From positions 1-52,804 of the forward strand of contig JAFLRR010000016.1 in assembly GCA_022511345.1 (NCBI GenBank): 52,804 nucleotides of DNA. The letters are read 5' to 3'. Below the pieces are notes generated by a model. That model was not told where the DNA came from. It searched no databases and was given only the letters and a program-made list of their open reading frames with translations. The translations under genes were made by a program, and so were the position numbers. Shown one piece after another: positions 15,431 through 23,787 of this stretch (position 1 is its first letter; every line of letters begins with the position of its first letter). The stretch comes from Alistipes sp. Lineage in GTDB: Bacteria > Bacteroidota > Bacteroidia > Bacteroidales > Rikenellaceae.

Positions 15431-15997
15431 CTATTTGATTCGCTCGTAGTACTCGCGGGTGCGGGTGTCGACGCGAATCTTGTCGCCAGTGTTGATGAAC
15501 AGAGGAACGCGGACCGTGGCGCCGGTGTTGACCGTGGCGGGCTTAAGCGAGTTGGTCGAGGCGGTGTCGCCCTTGATGCCGGGCTCGGTGTAGGTGACCT
15601 CCATGTCGACGATGGGAGGAAGCTCGGCCGAAAGAACGGTCTCCTTCTCGGTGTGGAACATGACCTCGACAATCTGACCGTCGGTCATCAGGTCGTAGTT
15701 GGTGATGAGGTTCTTGTCGATGTTTATCTCCTCGAAGGTCTCGGTGTGCATGAAGTGCGCGCCCAGGTCATCCTCGTAGGTGAACTGATAGGGGCGGCGC
15801 TCGACGCGCACGGGCTCGATTTTGGCGCCGGCCGAGAAGGTGTTGTCGAGCACGCGGCCGTTCTCGAGGTTCTTGAGTTTGGTGCGCACGAAGGCGGGAC
15901 CCTTGCCCGGCTTGACGTGCTGGAAGTCGACAATCTGGAAAGTCTTGCCGTCCAGCTCGATGCACATGCCGATTTTGATGTCAGCGGTAGTTGCCAT
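15431..15997 (-). CDS. efp: Elongation factor P
   Basis: A 188-aa translation factor that relieves ribosome stalling at polyproline. The three beta-barrel domains are present: KOW-like N domain (1-64), OB domain (about 65-128, [21 protein letters not shown]) and C domain (about 130-188, ending [12 protein letters not shown]). The loop tip that is post-translationally modified in other bacteria is [14 protein letters not shown], with Lys32. No modifying enzyme (EpmA/EarP) is seen nearby. A minus-strand TAACTTTG box at 16032-16039 precedes it by 34 nt. Confidence 0.96.
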   Translation of the reverse strand: MATTADIKIGMCIELDGKTFQIVDFQHVKPGKGPAFVRTKLKNLENGRVLDNTFSAGAKIEPVRVERRPYQFTYEDDLGAHFMHTETFEEINIDKNLITNYDLMTDGQIVEVMFHTEKETVLSAELPPIVDMEVTYTEPGIKGDTASTNSLKPATVNTGATVRVPLFINTGDKIRVDTRTREYYERIK

Positions 15998-16031
15998 AGA
16001 TATAAGTTGTTTTGTTTGAATTTTCCGGAGG

Positions 16032-16039
16032 CAAAGTTA
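16032..16039 (-). promoter_or_regulatory. -7 box of efp
   Basis: TAACTTTG on the minus strand, 34 nt before the efp start. Confidence 0.6.
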
Positions 16040-16067
16040 CTAATAATTTTCCAATCCGTAAAACCGT

Positions 16068-16655
16068 CTACCGGCCCTCGGGCCACCGGTAGTGCGGCGT
16101 GTCGATTCCGGCCTGGGCCAGGAGTCGCTCGGTGACGGAGAGGCAGAGCTCGTCGATGTCAGACGGGTGTGCGTAGAACGACGGAGAGGCGGGAACGATG
16201 ACCGCGCCGCTCTCGGTGACGGCAACCATGTTGCGCAGATGCACGAGCGAGTAGGGTGCCTCGCGCAGGGCCAGAACCAGGGGCCGGCGCTCCTTGAGCA
16301 TCACGTCGGCGGCACGCTCGATGAGTGTGCGCGAGACGCCCGAGCTTATGCGGGCCAGAGTGCCGGCGGAGCAGGGCACAACAATCATGGCATCGTAGCC
16401 CGCCGAACCGCTGGCGGGCGGGGCGAACATGTCGCGGTTGTCGAAGCGAACGATGCGCTCGTGGTCGGGAAGGCTTATGCCCTCGAAGTCGGCGACCTCG
16501 GCGGCCCGGTCGCTGAGGATGAGCGCGATGCCGGCGACCTGGTGGCTGTCGAGCAGCTTCAGGAGAACCTGGCGCGCGTAGATGGCGCCGCTGGCGGCCG
16601 TCACGGCCACGACGATGTTTTTGCCGTTGGGTTTCACAGCTCGATGGATTTGCAT
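16068..16655 (-). CDS. ubiX: UbiX-like flavin prenyltransferase
   Basis: A 195-aa flavoprotein of the UbiX family, which prenylates FMN to make the cofactor for UbiD decarboxylases. Family blocks: VAVTAASGAIYARQVL (FMN phosphate loop, about 14-29), ILSDRAAEVADFEG, VPCSAGTLARISSGVSRTLIERAADV, and RPLVLALREAPYSLVHLRNM. No UbiD gene is in the window. The ATG start at 16655 overlaps the deacetylase gene by 22 nt; a GTG at 16637, overlapping its stop by 4 nt (GTGA), is equally plausible and would give 189 aa. Confidence 0.88.
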   Translation of the reverse strand: MQIHRAVKPNGKNIVVAVTAASGAIYARQVLLKLLDSHQVAGIALILSDRAAEVADFEGISLPDHERIVRFDNRDMFAPPASGSAGYDAMIVVPCSAGTLARISSGVSRTLIERAADVMLKERRPLVLALREAPYSLVHLRNMVAVTESGAVIVPASPSFYAHPSDIDELCLSVTERLLAQAGIDTPHYRWPEGR

Positions 16656-17242
16656 TTGAGTCCCAGTTCGCGGCAGCGCTCGAGGGTCCGCGGCAGCGCA
16701 TAACGCATGTTGCGGAACGACTTCTCGCTGTCGTGGAAGACCACTATCGAACCGCCCGCAAGGTGGCGCGTGACGTTGCGAAGGCATGCCCGCGGCGAGA
16801 GGTTGCGGTTGTAGTCCCGCGAAATTATGTCCCACATGATTATTTTGTAGCGCTGGGCAACGGCCCTCATCTGCGAGGGCGTGATGCGGGCGTAGGGCGG
16901 CCGGAAGAGCTGGGAGTGGATGAAGTCGTCGGCGAAGTCGACATCCTCGACATAGCGCTCGGCAGACATGCCCCAGCCCTTCTGATGGGAGTAGGTGTGG
17001 TTGCCGACACGGTGGCCGGCGTCGACTATCTTGCGGTAGAGGTCGCCGTAGTGCTCGACATTCTTGCCCAGAACGAAGAAGGTGGCTTTGGCATCGTACT
17101 TGTCGAGTGTGGCCAGAATCCATTCGGTGATGCCCGGCGTGGGACCGTCGTCGAAGGTCAGAAACACGCTCCCGGGGTCGTCGATCTCCCAGATGAGGTC
17201 GGGCATAAGTCTCCGGATTATTTTGGGCGGTTTGATTCTCAT
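16634..17242 (-). CDS. Polysaccharide deacetylase, NodB domain
   Basis: A 202-aa protein with a NodB homology domain of carbohydrate esterase family 4: motif 1 TFDDGPTPG (Asp-Asp base and metal ligand), motif 2 GNHTYSH (HxxxH metal ligands), motif 3 RPPYARIT, motif 4 region WDIISRDYN, motif 5 VVFHDSEKS. No signal peptide or membrane anchor is apparent, which is unusual for enzymes acting on cell-wall or exported polysaccharide. The start MRIKPPKIIRRL (17242) is preferred over the ATG 9 nt upstream. Confidence 0.9.
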   Translation of the reverse strand: MRIKPPKIIRRLMPDLIWEIDDPGSVFLTFDDGPTPGITEWILATLDKYDAKATFFVLGKNVEHYGDLYRKIVDAGHRVGNHTYSHQKGWGMSAERYVEDVDFADDFIHSQLFRPPYARITPSQMRAVAQRYKIIMWDIISRDYNRNLSPRACLRNVTRHLAGGSIVVFHDSEKSFRNMRYALPRTLERCRELGLKCKSIEL

Positions 17243-17258
17243 TGCCGGCAAGTTTCGG

Positions 17259-17266
17259 CAAATGTA
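17259..17266 (-). promoter_or_regulatory. -7 box of the deacetylase gene
   Basis: TACATTTG on the minus strand, 17 nt before the start at 17242. Confidence 0.5.
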
Positions 17267-17306
17267 ATAAAATTAGCGCAAATGATGAAATGCCGAAAAA
17301 AACAGC

Positions 17307-17314
17307 TATATTTG
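17307..17314 (+). promoter_or_regulatory. -7 box of the DUF4837 gene
   Basis: TATATTTG, 23 nt before the start at 17338; no clear -33 element. Confidence 0.55.
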
Positions 17315-17337
17315 TCCGTTAACAATCGACCAAGACT

Positions 17338-18345
17338 ATGAATCCGTTACGTTCGCTGCTGATTTTGGCGGCCGCCGCCCTGGCGGGCTGCGACGCCCTG
17401 AGCTCGATTACCGCCCCCAACATGCATCAGTCGCAGGGCTCGCCGTATGAACTGGTGCTCGTATGCGACCAGCCACGCTGGGAGGGCGAGGTGGGTGACA
17501 CCCTGAGGGCCATATTCACGCAGCCGGTGGCTGTAATCAACCGCCGCGAGCCGCTGTTCGACGTGCTGAGGGTGACGGGCCAGAGCTTCACGAAGCTGGC
17601 GCGACAGCACCGCAACATTCTAAAAATCGAGATAGACCCCGTAATCGGCGACACGCTCACGGCCGTGCAGTACGACGTGACGGCTGCGCCGCAGATTGTA
17701 ATGACCCTGCAGGCGCATGACGACAAGGCTGCCGTGGAGTATCTGTCGAACCACAGAAACGACCTGCTGCACGCTCTGGAGATGGCCGAGCGCGACCGCT
17801 CGACGGCATATGCCGCCAAATTCAACGAGCGCTTCATAGAGAGCCGCATACGCGAGCTGTTCGGCGTGGAGATGAAGATACCGAAGGGATACACGATACG
17901 CAGCGAGCAGGACGACTTCATGTGGATATCGTATGAGTATCCTGCAGCCAGCCAGGGATTTTTCCTATACTCGTACCCCTATCGCGGAAAATACTCGCTG
18001 AGCCCCGAGGCTCTGGCGGCCGCGCGGTCAAAGTACGCATCGAGAATTCCCGGACCCAGCGAGGGGTCGTACATGATAACGGCCGAAGCGTATGAACCAG
18101 ACTACAGAATCTTCCGCCTCGAGGGGCGCCTGTGGGTGGAGATGCGCGGATTCTGGGATGTGGCGAACGACTTCATGGGAGGTCCGTTCGTGAGCTACAC
18201 GACGGTCAACACCGCGACAAACGAGGTGTTCACGATAGACTGCTACGTATATTCGCCCAAGAACCACCAGCGCAACTACATACGCGCTCTGGAGCACCTT
18301 ATATACGGCGTGAGCTTCCCGGAACCGGAGGCGCAGAAGGATTAG
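17338..18345 (+). CDS. DUF4837 family lipoprotein
   Basis: A 335-aa predicted lipoprotein: signal MNPLRSLLILAAAALAGC with lipobox LAGC (Cys18). The mature part begins with a conserved Bacteroidota pattern, GSPYELVLVCDQPRWEGEVGD, followed by alternating hydrophobic/charged segments and VEMRGFWDVANDFMGGPFVSY towards the end, which match DUF4837. Function is unknown; the location would be periplasmic or outer membrane. The stop codon overlaps that of the convergent cardiolipin synthase gene, so there is no terminator room between them. Confidence 0.88.
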   Translation: MNPLRSLLILAAAALAGCDALSSITAPNMHQSQGSPYELVLVCDQPRWEGEVGDTLRAIFTQPVAVINRREPLFDVLRVTGQSFTKLARQHRNILKIEIDPVIGDTLTAVQYDVTAAPQIVMTLQAHDDKAAVEYLSNHRNDLLHALEMAERDRSTAYAAKFNERFIESRIRELFGVEMKIPKGYTIRSEQDDFMWISYEYPAASQGFFLYSYPYRGKYSLSPEALAAARSKYASRIPGPSEGSYMITAEAYEPDYRIFRLEGRLWVEMRGFWDVANDFMGGPFVSYTTVNTATNEVFTIDCYVYSPKNHQRNYIRALEHLIYGVSFPEPEAQKD

Positions 18346-19679
18346 AGCAGAGGGGCGAAGAGCCTCCAGAACCTTTCGGCCGCCCGCTGCGACAGCGGGC
18401 GGTTTTCGTATTCCCAGCGGTCGAGACGCCGGCAGTTGAGCATGTCGCCGAAGAATGTGGCGGCGAGGCGCTCGGCGAAGCGGGCATCGTAGACGAAGGC
18501 CGCGACCTCCCAGTTGGTGAACAGACTGCGGCAGTCGAGATTGGCAGTGCCGACGCAGGCGGCGAAGGTGTCGGCGACAAGGGTCTTGGAGTGCAGAAAG
18601 CCGCTGTCGTAGAGGTAGATGCTGACGCCCGAGCGGAGCAGCTCGCCGAAATAGGACTCGCCGGCCAGAGCCGCGGCGCGCATGTCGGCACGCGCCGGGA
18701 CCATGATTCTGACGTCGACGCCGCCTGCAGCAGCTATGCAGAGCGTGCGCAGCAGCTCGGCAGTGGGCACGAAGTAGGGGGTCGAGATGAAGACCCGGCG
18801 GCGCGCCTGCATGACTGCGGCGGTGAAGGCGTCGGCCAGTGCGCGGCGCGTGGGGCCCGTCTGAGAGCGGCCGATCTGGACCCTGGAGCCTTTGGAGGCG
18901 GGAAGATGCTCCCTCTCGGCGGCAGGGTCGAAGGGCTGGCCGCCGGCATGGCACCAGTCCGAGGCGAAGATGCGGTGCAGCTCGGCGGCGGCGGGTCCGG
19001 TGATGCGCAGGTGCTGGTCGCGCCAGCGGCCGAGTTCGTCGCCGTCGAGGTAGCGGCGCGCGATGTTTATGCCCCCGATGAAGGCCGTGGAGCCGTCGAT
19101 GACGGCTATTTTGCGGTGGTTGCGTATGTTGAGGCTGCGGGTGAGCCACGGGAAGCGAACGGCGCCGAAGGGCCGGATGTCGACGCCGGCGGCGCGCAGA
19201 CGCTCTTTGAACCGGCGCGAGAGTCTCCACGAGCCCACGGCGTCGTAGAGCAGGCGCACGCGCACTCCTGCCCGGACCTTGCGCAGGAGGACCTCGGCGA
19301 TGGCGCGGCCTATGCGGTCGTCGTTGAAGATGTAATACTCGAGGTCGATGCTGCGGCGGGCATGGTGCAGCGCCCGAATGAGCGAGGGGAACATCTCGCC
19401 GCCGTCGTTGAGCAGCTCGACGTCGTTGCCGCCGCTGGTTGCCGAGCCGCAGCCGCCGGCGATTACCGACTCGAGAAACGTACCCCGGCTTGCGGAGCGT
19501 CGGGTGCCGGCGCCCTGAGGCCGCGCCGAAAAGATGTAGAGCGCCGTGACGGCCGCCGGAAGCAGCCAAACAAGCAGAATGAGCGCCGCGGAGGCGACCG
19601 GGGAGAGGTGCGAGATGACGGCCAGCGCGGTGCATGCGGCGGCTGTGAAGAGATATGTGGCAAGTACTGTGCGGAACAT
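18342..19679 (-). CDS. cls: Cardiolipin synthase, phospholipase D family
   Basis: A 445-aa membrane enzyme that would condense phosphatidylglycerol (or PG with PE) into cardiolipin. Two N-terminal membrane helices (about 4-20 and 25-45) precede two phospholipase D domains with complete HKD motifs: HRKIAVIDGSTAFIGGIN (about 172-189) and HSKTLVADTFAACVGTANLD (about 350-369). Length suits the ClsA type. The start MFRTVLATYLF is chosen because the helix begins there; the ORF extends upstream without homology. It converges on DUF4837 with overlapping stops. Confidence 0.9.
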   Translation of the reverse strand: MFRTVLATYLFTAAACTALAVISHLSPVASAALILLVWLLPAAVTALYIFSARPQGAGTRRSASRGTFLESVIAGGCGSATSGGNDVELLNDGGEMFPSLIRALHHARRSIDLEYYIFNDDRIGRAIAEVLLRKVRAGVRVRLLYDAVGSWRLSRRFKERLRAAGVDIRPFGAVRFPWLTRSLNIRNHRKIAVIDGSTAFIGGINIARRYLDGDELGRWRDQHLRITGPAAAELHRIFASDWCHAGGQPFDPAAEREHLPASKGSRVQIGRSQTGPTRRALADAFTAAVMQARRRVFISTPYFVPTAELLRTLCIAAAGGVDVRIMVPARADMRAAALAGESYFGELLRSGVSIYLYDSGFLHSKTLVADTFAACVGTANLDCRSLFTNWEVAAFVYDARFAERLAATFFGDMLNCRRLDRWEYENRPLSQRAAERFWRLFAPLL

Positions 19680-19819
19680 GTCGTGAAGGTTCGGCAGATG
19701 TTTTTCAGGAGGAGTTTTTCGAATCAATCCAAATCGCGCGCCACTTGCGGCCGGAAGAGGCGCGCGGCGCAAGCGGATGCGCGGACGAGGTGTGCGGACG
19801 GGGCAGGATTGGCCCTTTT

Positions 19820-19850
19820 TTTGTTTTTCGGAAATAATTGCATACCTTTG
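19820..19850 (+). promoter_or_regulatory. Promoter of greA
   Basis: TTTG (19820-19823), 19 nt spacer, TACCTTTG (19843-19850), about 90 nt before the greA start. Confidence 0.85.
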
Positions 19851-19938
19851 CCGCATACATGCAGGGTTCCGATTGTCTTATCTGAGGTCGGGATTCTTTT
19901 GTTTTTTGCACTTAAAAGAGTTAAAACAGATTGAAAAT

Positions 19939-20415
19939 ATGGCAAAAGAGATTATCTATCTTACGGCCGAAGGCTACCGCAAACTCAAAGAGGAGCTCGA
20001 CCACATGCGCTCGGTAGAGCGTCCGGCAATATCGGCGGCCATAGCCGAGGCGCGAGACAAGGGCGACCTGTCCGAAAATGCCGAGTATGACGCGGCCCGC
20101 GAGGCGCAGGGAATGCTCGAGATGCGAATAGCGAAGCTCGAGGACACGATAGCCAATGCGCGCGTGATAGACGAGAGCAAAATCGACAAGAGCAAAGTGC
20201 AGATTCTGAGCACCGTGACGCTTCTCAACCTGGCCAATAACAAGCAGATGCGATATACCATCGTGTCCGAAAACGAGGCCAACCTGCGCGAGGGCAAGCT
20301 GGCAATCGGAACGCCCATAGCAAAGGCGCTGCTGGGCCGCAAGAAGGGCGAGCGCGTGGAGGTGGAGGTGCCTGCCGGCACGCTCCGGTTCGAGATTGTC
20401 GACATAAATATCTGA
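19939..20415 (+). CDS. greA: Transcription elongation factor GreA
   Basis: A 158-aa factor that stimulates RNA cleavage by backtracked RNA polymerase. The N-terminal coiled coil (about 1-75) carries the acidic tip DKGDLSENAEYDAA (about 42-55), whose Asp/Glu act in the polymerase secondary channel; the C-terminal FKBP-like domain ends with GERVEVEVPAGTLRFEIVDI. The start MAKEIIYLT follows a leader of about 80 nt from a strong promoter, and a strong terminator follows, so it is a single-gene unit. Confidence 0.95.
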   Translation: MAKEIIYLTAEGYRKLKEELDHMRSVERPAISAAIAEARDKGDLSENAEYDAAREAQGMLEMRIAKLEDTIANARVIDESKIDKSKVQILSTVTLLNLANNKQMRYTIVSENEANLREGKLAIGTPIAKALLGRKKGERVEVEVPAGTLRFEIVDINI

Positions 20416-20443
20416 GAAACGCAGGCCTTGCGAGGCTGAGACG

Positions 20444-20489
20444 AAAAGGGCATTCTGCCGTCGGAGACGATGGCGGAATGCCTTTTTTT
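20444..20489 (+). terminator. Terminator of greA
   Basis: AGGGCATTCTGCCGTC / GATGGCGGAATGCC hairpin followed by seven T. Confidence 0.85.
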
Positions 20490-20546
20490 GTGCACTCTGG
20501 CCACTTTAGGCTATGCCGGAAGGGTCAGAATAGCATGAAATGGCTA

Positions 20547-20577
20547 TTGACCGCTGCCGGCCGGGAGGCTACCTTTG
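20547..20577 (+). promoter_or_regulatory. Promoter of the first TonB receptor
   Basis: TTG (20547-20549), 20 nt spacer, TACCTTTG (20570-20577). It lies inside the longer open frame and therefore fixes the start at 20618. Confidence 0.8.
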
Positions 20578-20617
20578 CACCGCAGAATTGGGCGGAATTC
20601 CGCACAGCGAAACATTA

Positions 20618-22951
20618 ATGCCAATTTTAATCAAGAAGATTTTGAAGATTCTCAACCTCATCACTCTGGCAATGTCGTGCCTGCTCGGCACGGCGGCAAT
20701 AGGCGCCACGCCCGCAGGCGGCTCGGACGCCAACATCTACGGACATGTGATACACGCCTCGACGGGCGAGCACCTGCCATATATCAACATAGTGGTGCGG
20801 GGCACGACATTCGGCGCCTCGACCGACGCCTCGGGTCACTACTTTATAAAGAACCTGCCCGAGGGAACATTCACAATCGAGGCGACGGCGATGGGATACA
20901 CATCGCAGACGCAGACCATAACGCTGCGGCGCGGGGCTACCGTGGAGATGAACTTCGAGATTGCGGAGCAGACCATATCGCTCGACGACGTGGTGGTGTC
21001 GGCAAACCGCAGCCAGACGGCCCGGAGAATGGCTCCGGCACTGGTGAGCGTGGTGGACTCGCGGCTGTTCGAGGCGACAAATTCGGCCTGTCTGGCGCAG
21101 GGACTGAACTTCCAGTCGGGTCTGCGCGTGGAGGACGACTGCCAGAACTGCGGATTCATGCAGGTGAGAATCAACGGCCTGGACGGCCACTATTCGCAGA
21201 TACTGATAGATTCGCGGCCAATATTCTCGTCGCTGGCGGGAGTCTACGGCCTGGAGCAGATTCCGGCATCGATGATAGAGCGCGTGGAGGTGCTGCGCGG
21301 CGGAGGCTCGGCGCTGTTCGGCTCGTCGGCCATAGGAGGCACGATAAACATCATCACGCGGGACCCCCTGCGCAACTCGGCAGAGCTGTCGCACACGCTC
21401 ACGGCCGTGGGATGCTCGGGAGCGTACGACAACGTGACGGCGGCGAACGCCTCGCTGGTGACCGACGACAGCCGCGCGGGACTGTATGTCTACGGGCAGA
21501 ACCGCCGCCGCTCGGGTGTGGATATGGACGGCGACGGTTTTACGGAGATTCCGGTGCTGAAAGGGTTGTCGTTCGGCCTGCGCTCGTTCGTCAAGACGGG
21601 CGCATACTCGCGAATCACGCTCCAGTACAACGGAACCGAGGAGTACCGCCGCGGCGGCGACCTGCTCGACCTGCCGCCGCATGAGGCCATGGTGGCCGAG
21701 CAGACCGACCACTCGATAAACGACGGAAGCATCTCGTTCGACATCTCGTCGGCAGACTATGCCGACAGGTTCAACGCATATGCTTCGTTCAGAAACACGG
21801 CCCGCAAAAGTTACTACGGCGGAGGAATGGACCCCGACGCATACGGTCGGACGCACGATCTGACCGTGGCGGCAGGCGCGCAGTACATACACTCGTTCGG
21901 CAGGCTGCTGTTCATGCCCTCGGACCTGACGCTCGGCGTGGAGTACGGATACGACTACCTCGACGACCGCTCGCTCGGATACGGCCGCCGCACGCGGCAG
22001 GAGGTCAACACGTATGCCTTCTACGCCCAGAACGAGTGGAAGAACGACAAGTGGTCGCTTCTGGCGGGCTGCAGGGCCGACAAGCACTCGCTCATAAGAA
22101 GGGCCGTATTCTCGCCGCGCGTGAATGTGCGATACAACCCCGTGGAGGATGTGAACCTGCGTTTCAGCTATGCGAGCGGATTCCGCGCACCGCAGGCATT
22201 CGATGAGGATATGCACATAGCGATAGTGGGCGGCGAGCGTGTGGCAATACGCCTGGCTGAAGGGCTGCGCGAGGAGCGCTCGAACAGCGTGAGCATATCG
22301 TCGGATATGTACCACACATTCGGCAGCGTGCAGACGAATCTTCTTGTCGAGGGCTTCTACACCACGCTGCACGACGTGTTCGCCCTGCGCGAGACGGGCC
22401 AGACCGATTCGTCGGGAGCTTCGCTCAAGGAGCGGTACAACGGCTCGGGAGCTGCGGTGGCCGGCGTGAATGTCGAAGCTCGCCTGGCCTGGCTGGACAA
22501 GATTTCGTTTCAGACGGGAATGACGTGGCAGCGAAGCCGCTACAAGCAGCCCGAGCAGTGGAGCGACAACCCCCGGACGGCGCCCTCGGTGCGGATGTTC
22601 AGAACTCCCGACATGTACGGATACTTCGTGTCGACGTTCAAACTCGTCAAGTCGTTCGACATTTCGCTCTCGGGAACGTGCACCGGCTCGATGCTCGTGC
22701 AGCACATGGCCGGCTCGGGAACAGTGGAGGACAGAGCCGTCGAGACGCCCCGGTTCTTCGACATGAACATCAAGATGTGCTACGACATACGCATGGGCCG
22801 CAGCATGACAGCCGAGATATATGCCGGTCTGCAGAACATATTCGACGACCGCCAGCGCGACTTCGACCAGGGGCCCGACCGCGACTCGGGGTATATGTAC
22901 GGACCCTCGCTGCCCAGAAGCTGGTTTGCCGGGGTGAAGTTCAAGTTCTGA
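20618..22951 (+). CDS. TonB-dependent outer-membrane receptor with CarboxypepD-like domain
   Basis: A 777-aa outer-membrane transporter powered by TonB. Signal peptide (about 1-30), a carboxypeptidase-regulatory-like domain (about 38-120, GHVIHASTGEHLPYINIVVRGTTFGASTD), the plug (about 125-245, with RINGLDGHYSQILIDSRPIFSSLAG split, VEVLRGGGSALFGSSAIGGTINIIT) and a 22-strand barrel ending in Phe (FAGVKFKF). The plug holds the pair CQNCGF (about 168-173), also seen in other Bacteroidota CirA/FepA-type receptors. The ligand cannot be inferred; no SusD partner follows, so it resembles iron/cofactor receptors rather than glycan transporters. Single gene with its own promoter and terminator. Confidence 0.9.
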   Translation: MPILIKKILKILNLITLAMSCLLGTAAIGATPAGGSDANIYGHVIHASTGEHLPYINIVVRGTTFGASTDASGHYFIKNLPEGTFTIEATAMGYTSQTQTITLRRGATVEMNFEIAEQTISLDDVVVSANRSQTARRMAPALVSVVDSRLFEATNSACLAQGLNFQSGLRVEDDCQNCGFMQVRINGLDGHYSQILIDSRPIFSSLAGVYGLEQIPASMIERVEVLRGGGSALFGSSAIGGTINIITRDPLRNSAELSHTLTAVGCSGAYDNVTAANASLVTDDSRAGLYVYGQNRRRSGVDMDGDGFTEIPVLKGLSFGLRSFVKTGAYSRITLQYNGTEEYRRGGDLLDLPPHEAMVAEQTDHSINDGSISFDISSADYADRFNAYASFRNTARKSYYGGGMDPDAYGRTHDLTVAAGAQYIHSFGRLLFMPSDLTLGVEYGYDYLDDRSLGYGRRTRQEVNTYAFYAQNEWKNDKWSLLAGCRADKHSLIRRAVFSPRVNVRYNPVEDVNLRFSYASGFRAPQAFDEDMHIAIVGGERVAIRLAEGLREERSNSVSISSDMYHTFGSVQTNLLVEGFYTTLHDVFALRETGQTDSSGASLKERYNGSGAAVAGVNVEARLAWLDKISFQTGMTWQRSRYKQPEQWSDNPRTAPSVRMFRTPDMYGYFVSTFKLVKSFDISLSGTCTGSMLVQHMAGSGTVEDRAVETPRFFDMNIKMCYDIRMGRSMTAEIYAGLQNIFDDRQRDFDQGPDRDSGYMYGPSLPRSWFAGVKFKF

Positions 22952-22963
22952 GAGGCGGGAGAG

Positions 22964-23004
22964 AGAAGGCGGAGCAACCTGGGTGGTTGCTCCGCCTTCT
23001 GTTT
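22964..23004. terminator. Terminator after the first TonB receptor
   Basis: AGAAGGCGGAGCAACC-(5)-GGTTGCTCCGCCTTCT hairpin, 16 bp, then GTTTG. It lies between convergent genes and may serve both. Confidence 0.85.
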
Positions 23005-23018
23005 GAGGATGAAGGCCG

Positions 23019-23684
23019 TTATTTTCCGACGGTCTGCGCAAGAGCAGTGAAGTGCGTCTGGGGGTCGAGGCCCAGCAGGCCGAGTATGGCCTGGTTGTCG
23101 AAGCTGCCGCGCACTACCGACTTCAGGCCGCAGACTGCGCCGTAGAGGCTTGCGTTCTCGGCATAGCCTGCCGCATCCTGTCCGCAGAGATAGCGGGTGT
23201 GCTCGAGGGGCACGTTGCGCTCTGCGTAGCTGCTTATGTCGGCGACATAGACGATGTTGAGCGGTGCGGTGGCCACGAAGGGCTGGCCGCCGGTGGCTGC
23301 GCGGTGGTCGCCCTCGGCAACGCGCTCGAGAGTGTTCTGCGCAGCATTGTAGAAGTAGATGCCGTCAGCAAGGAAAGCGTATGTGCGGATGGGGTAGAGG
23401 GCCATTGCCGAAGGGGCGGTAAGCTTGCCGTCCTCGCGGTTGACGCCCGCAGCGGCCCAGAGTATGCCCGAGAGCTCCTCGAGAGTGAGCTGCTCGCCCG
23501 AGAATGCGCGCGTGGAGCAGCGCTGGCGAAGCGCCTCGACAACCTGCTGGGCAGGCACTGCATCGGGCGATGCGAGAGTCACGGTCTGGCCGGGCTCGAA
23601 GGGTGTTGCGGCTGCCTGGGGCTGCTTCTGTTCGCCGCAGCATGCTGCCAGGGCGGCGGCGAAGATGATGATGAGATGTTTCAT
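23019..23684 (-). CDS. Exported nitroreductase-family (SagB/ThcOx-type) protein
   Basis: A 221-aa protein of the FMN-dependent nitroreductase fold: RQRCSTRAFSGEQLTLEELSGILWAAAGVNR (about 53-83, first FMN-binding arginines), the catalytic-fold block SAMALYPIRTYAFLADGIYFYN and the closing KSVVRGSFDNQAILGLLGLDPQTH. Unlike typical cytosolic members it starts with a lipoprotein-type signal, MKHLIIIFAAALAACCG (lipobox LAAC), so it is predicted to act in the periplasm or on a membrane. Its electron donor there is unclear. A TAAATTTG box at 23745-23752 precedes it by 60 nt. The two flanking TonB receptors may be functionally linked, but this is not shown. Confidence 0.85.
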   Translation of the reverse strand: MKHLIIIFAAALAACCGEQKQPQAAATPFEPGQTVTLASPDAVPAQQVVEALRQRCSTRAFSGEQLTLEELSGILWAAAGVNREDGKLTAPSAMALYPIRTYAFLADGIYFYNAAQNTLERVAEGDHRAATGGQPFVATAPLNIVYVADISSYAERNVPLEHTRYLCGQDAAGYAENASLYGAVCGLKSVVRGSFDNQAILGLLGLDPQTHFTALAQTVGK

Positions 23685-23744
23685 AATTCGATAAATTTTT
23701 GGTTAATGTCTTCCGTGCGGCACTGCGGGGCGGTGCCTATGGTG

Positions 23745-23752
23745 CAAATTTA
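23745..23752 (-). promoter_or_regulatory. -7 box of the nitroreductase gene
   Basis: TAAATTTG on the minus strand, 60 nt before the start at 23684. Confidence 0.5.
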
Positions 23753-23787
23753 CAAAAAATTACGAATATGCACCACCCCTCCGGGCA

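Noticed and set aside
16656..17261. Long N-terminal extension of the ubiX frame
   Set aside because: It overlaps the whole deacetylase gene, which has all NodB motifs; the extension is low-complexity Arg/Pro/His.
20627..23041. 804-aa open frame antisense to the first TonB receptor
   Set aside because: No domain, His/Arg/Val-rich shadow of a receptor with intact plug and barrel.
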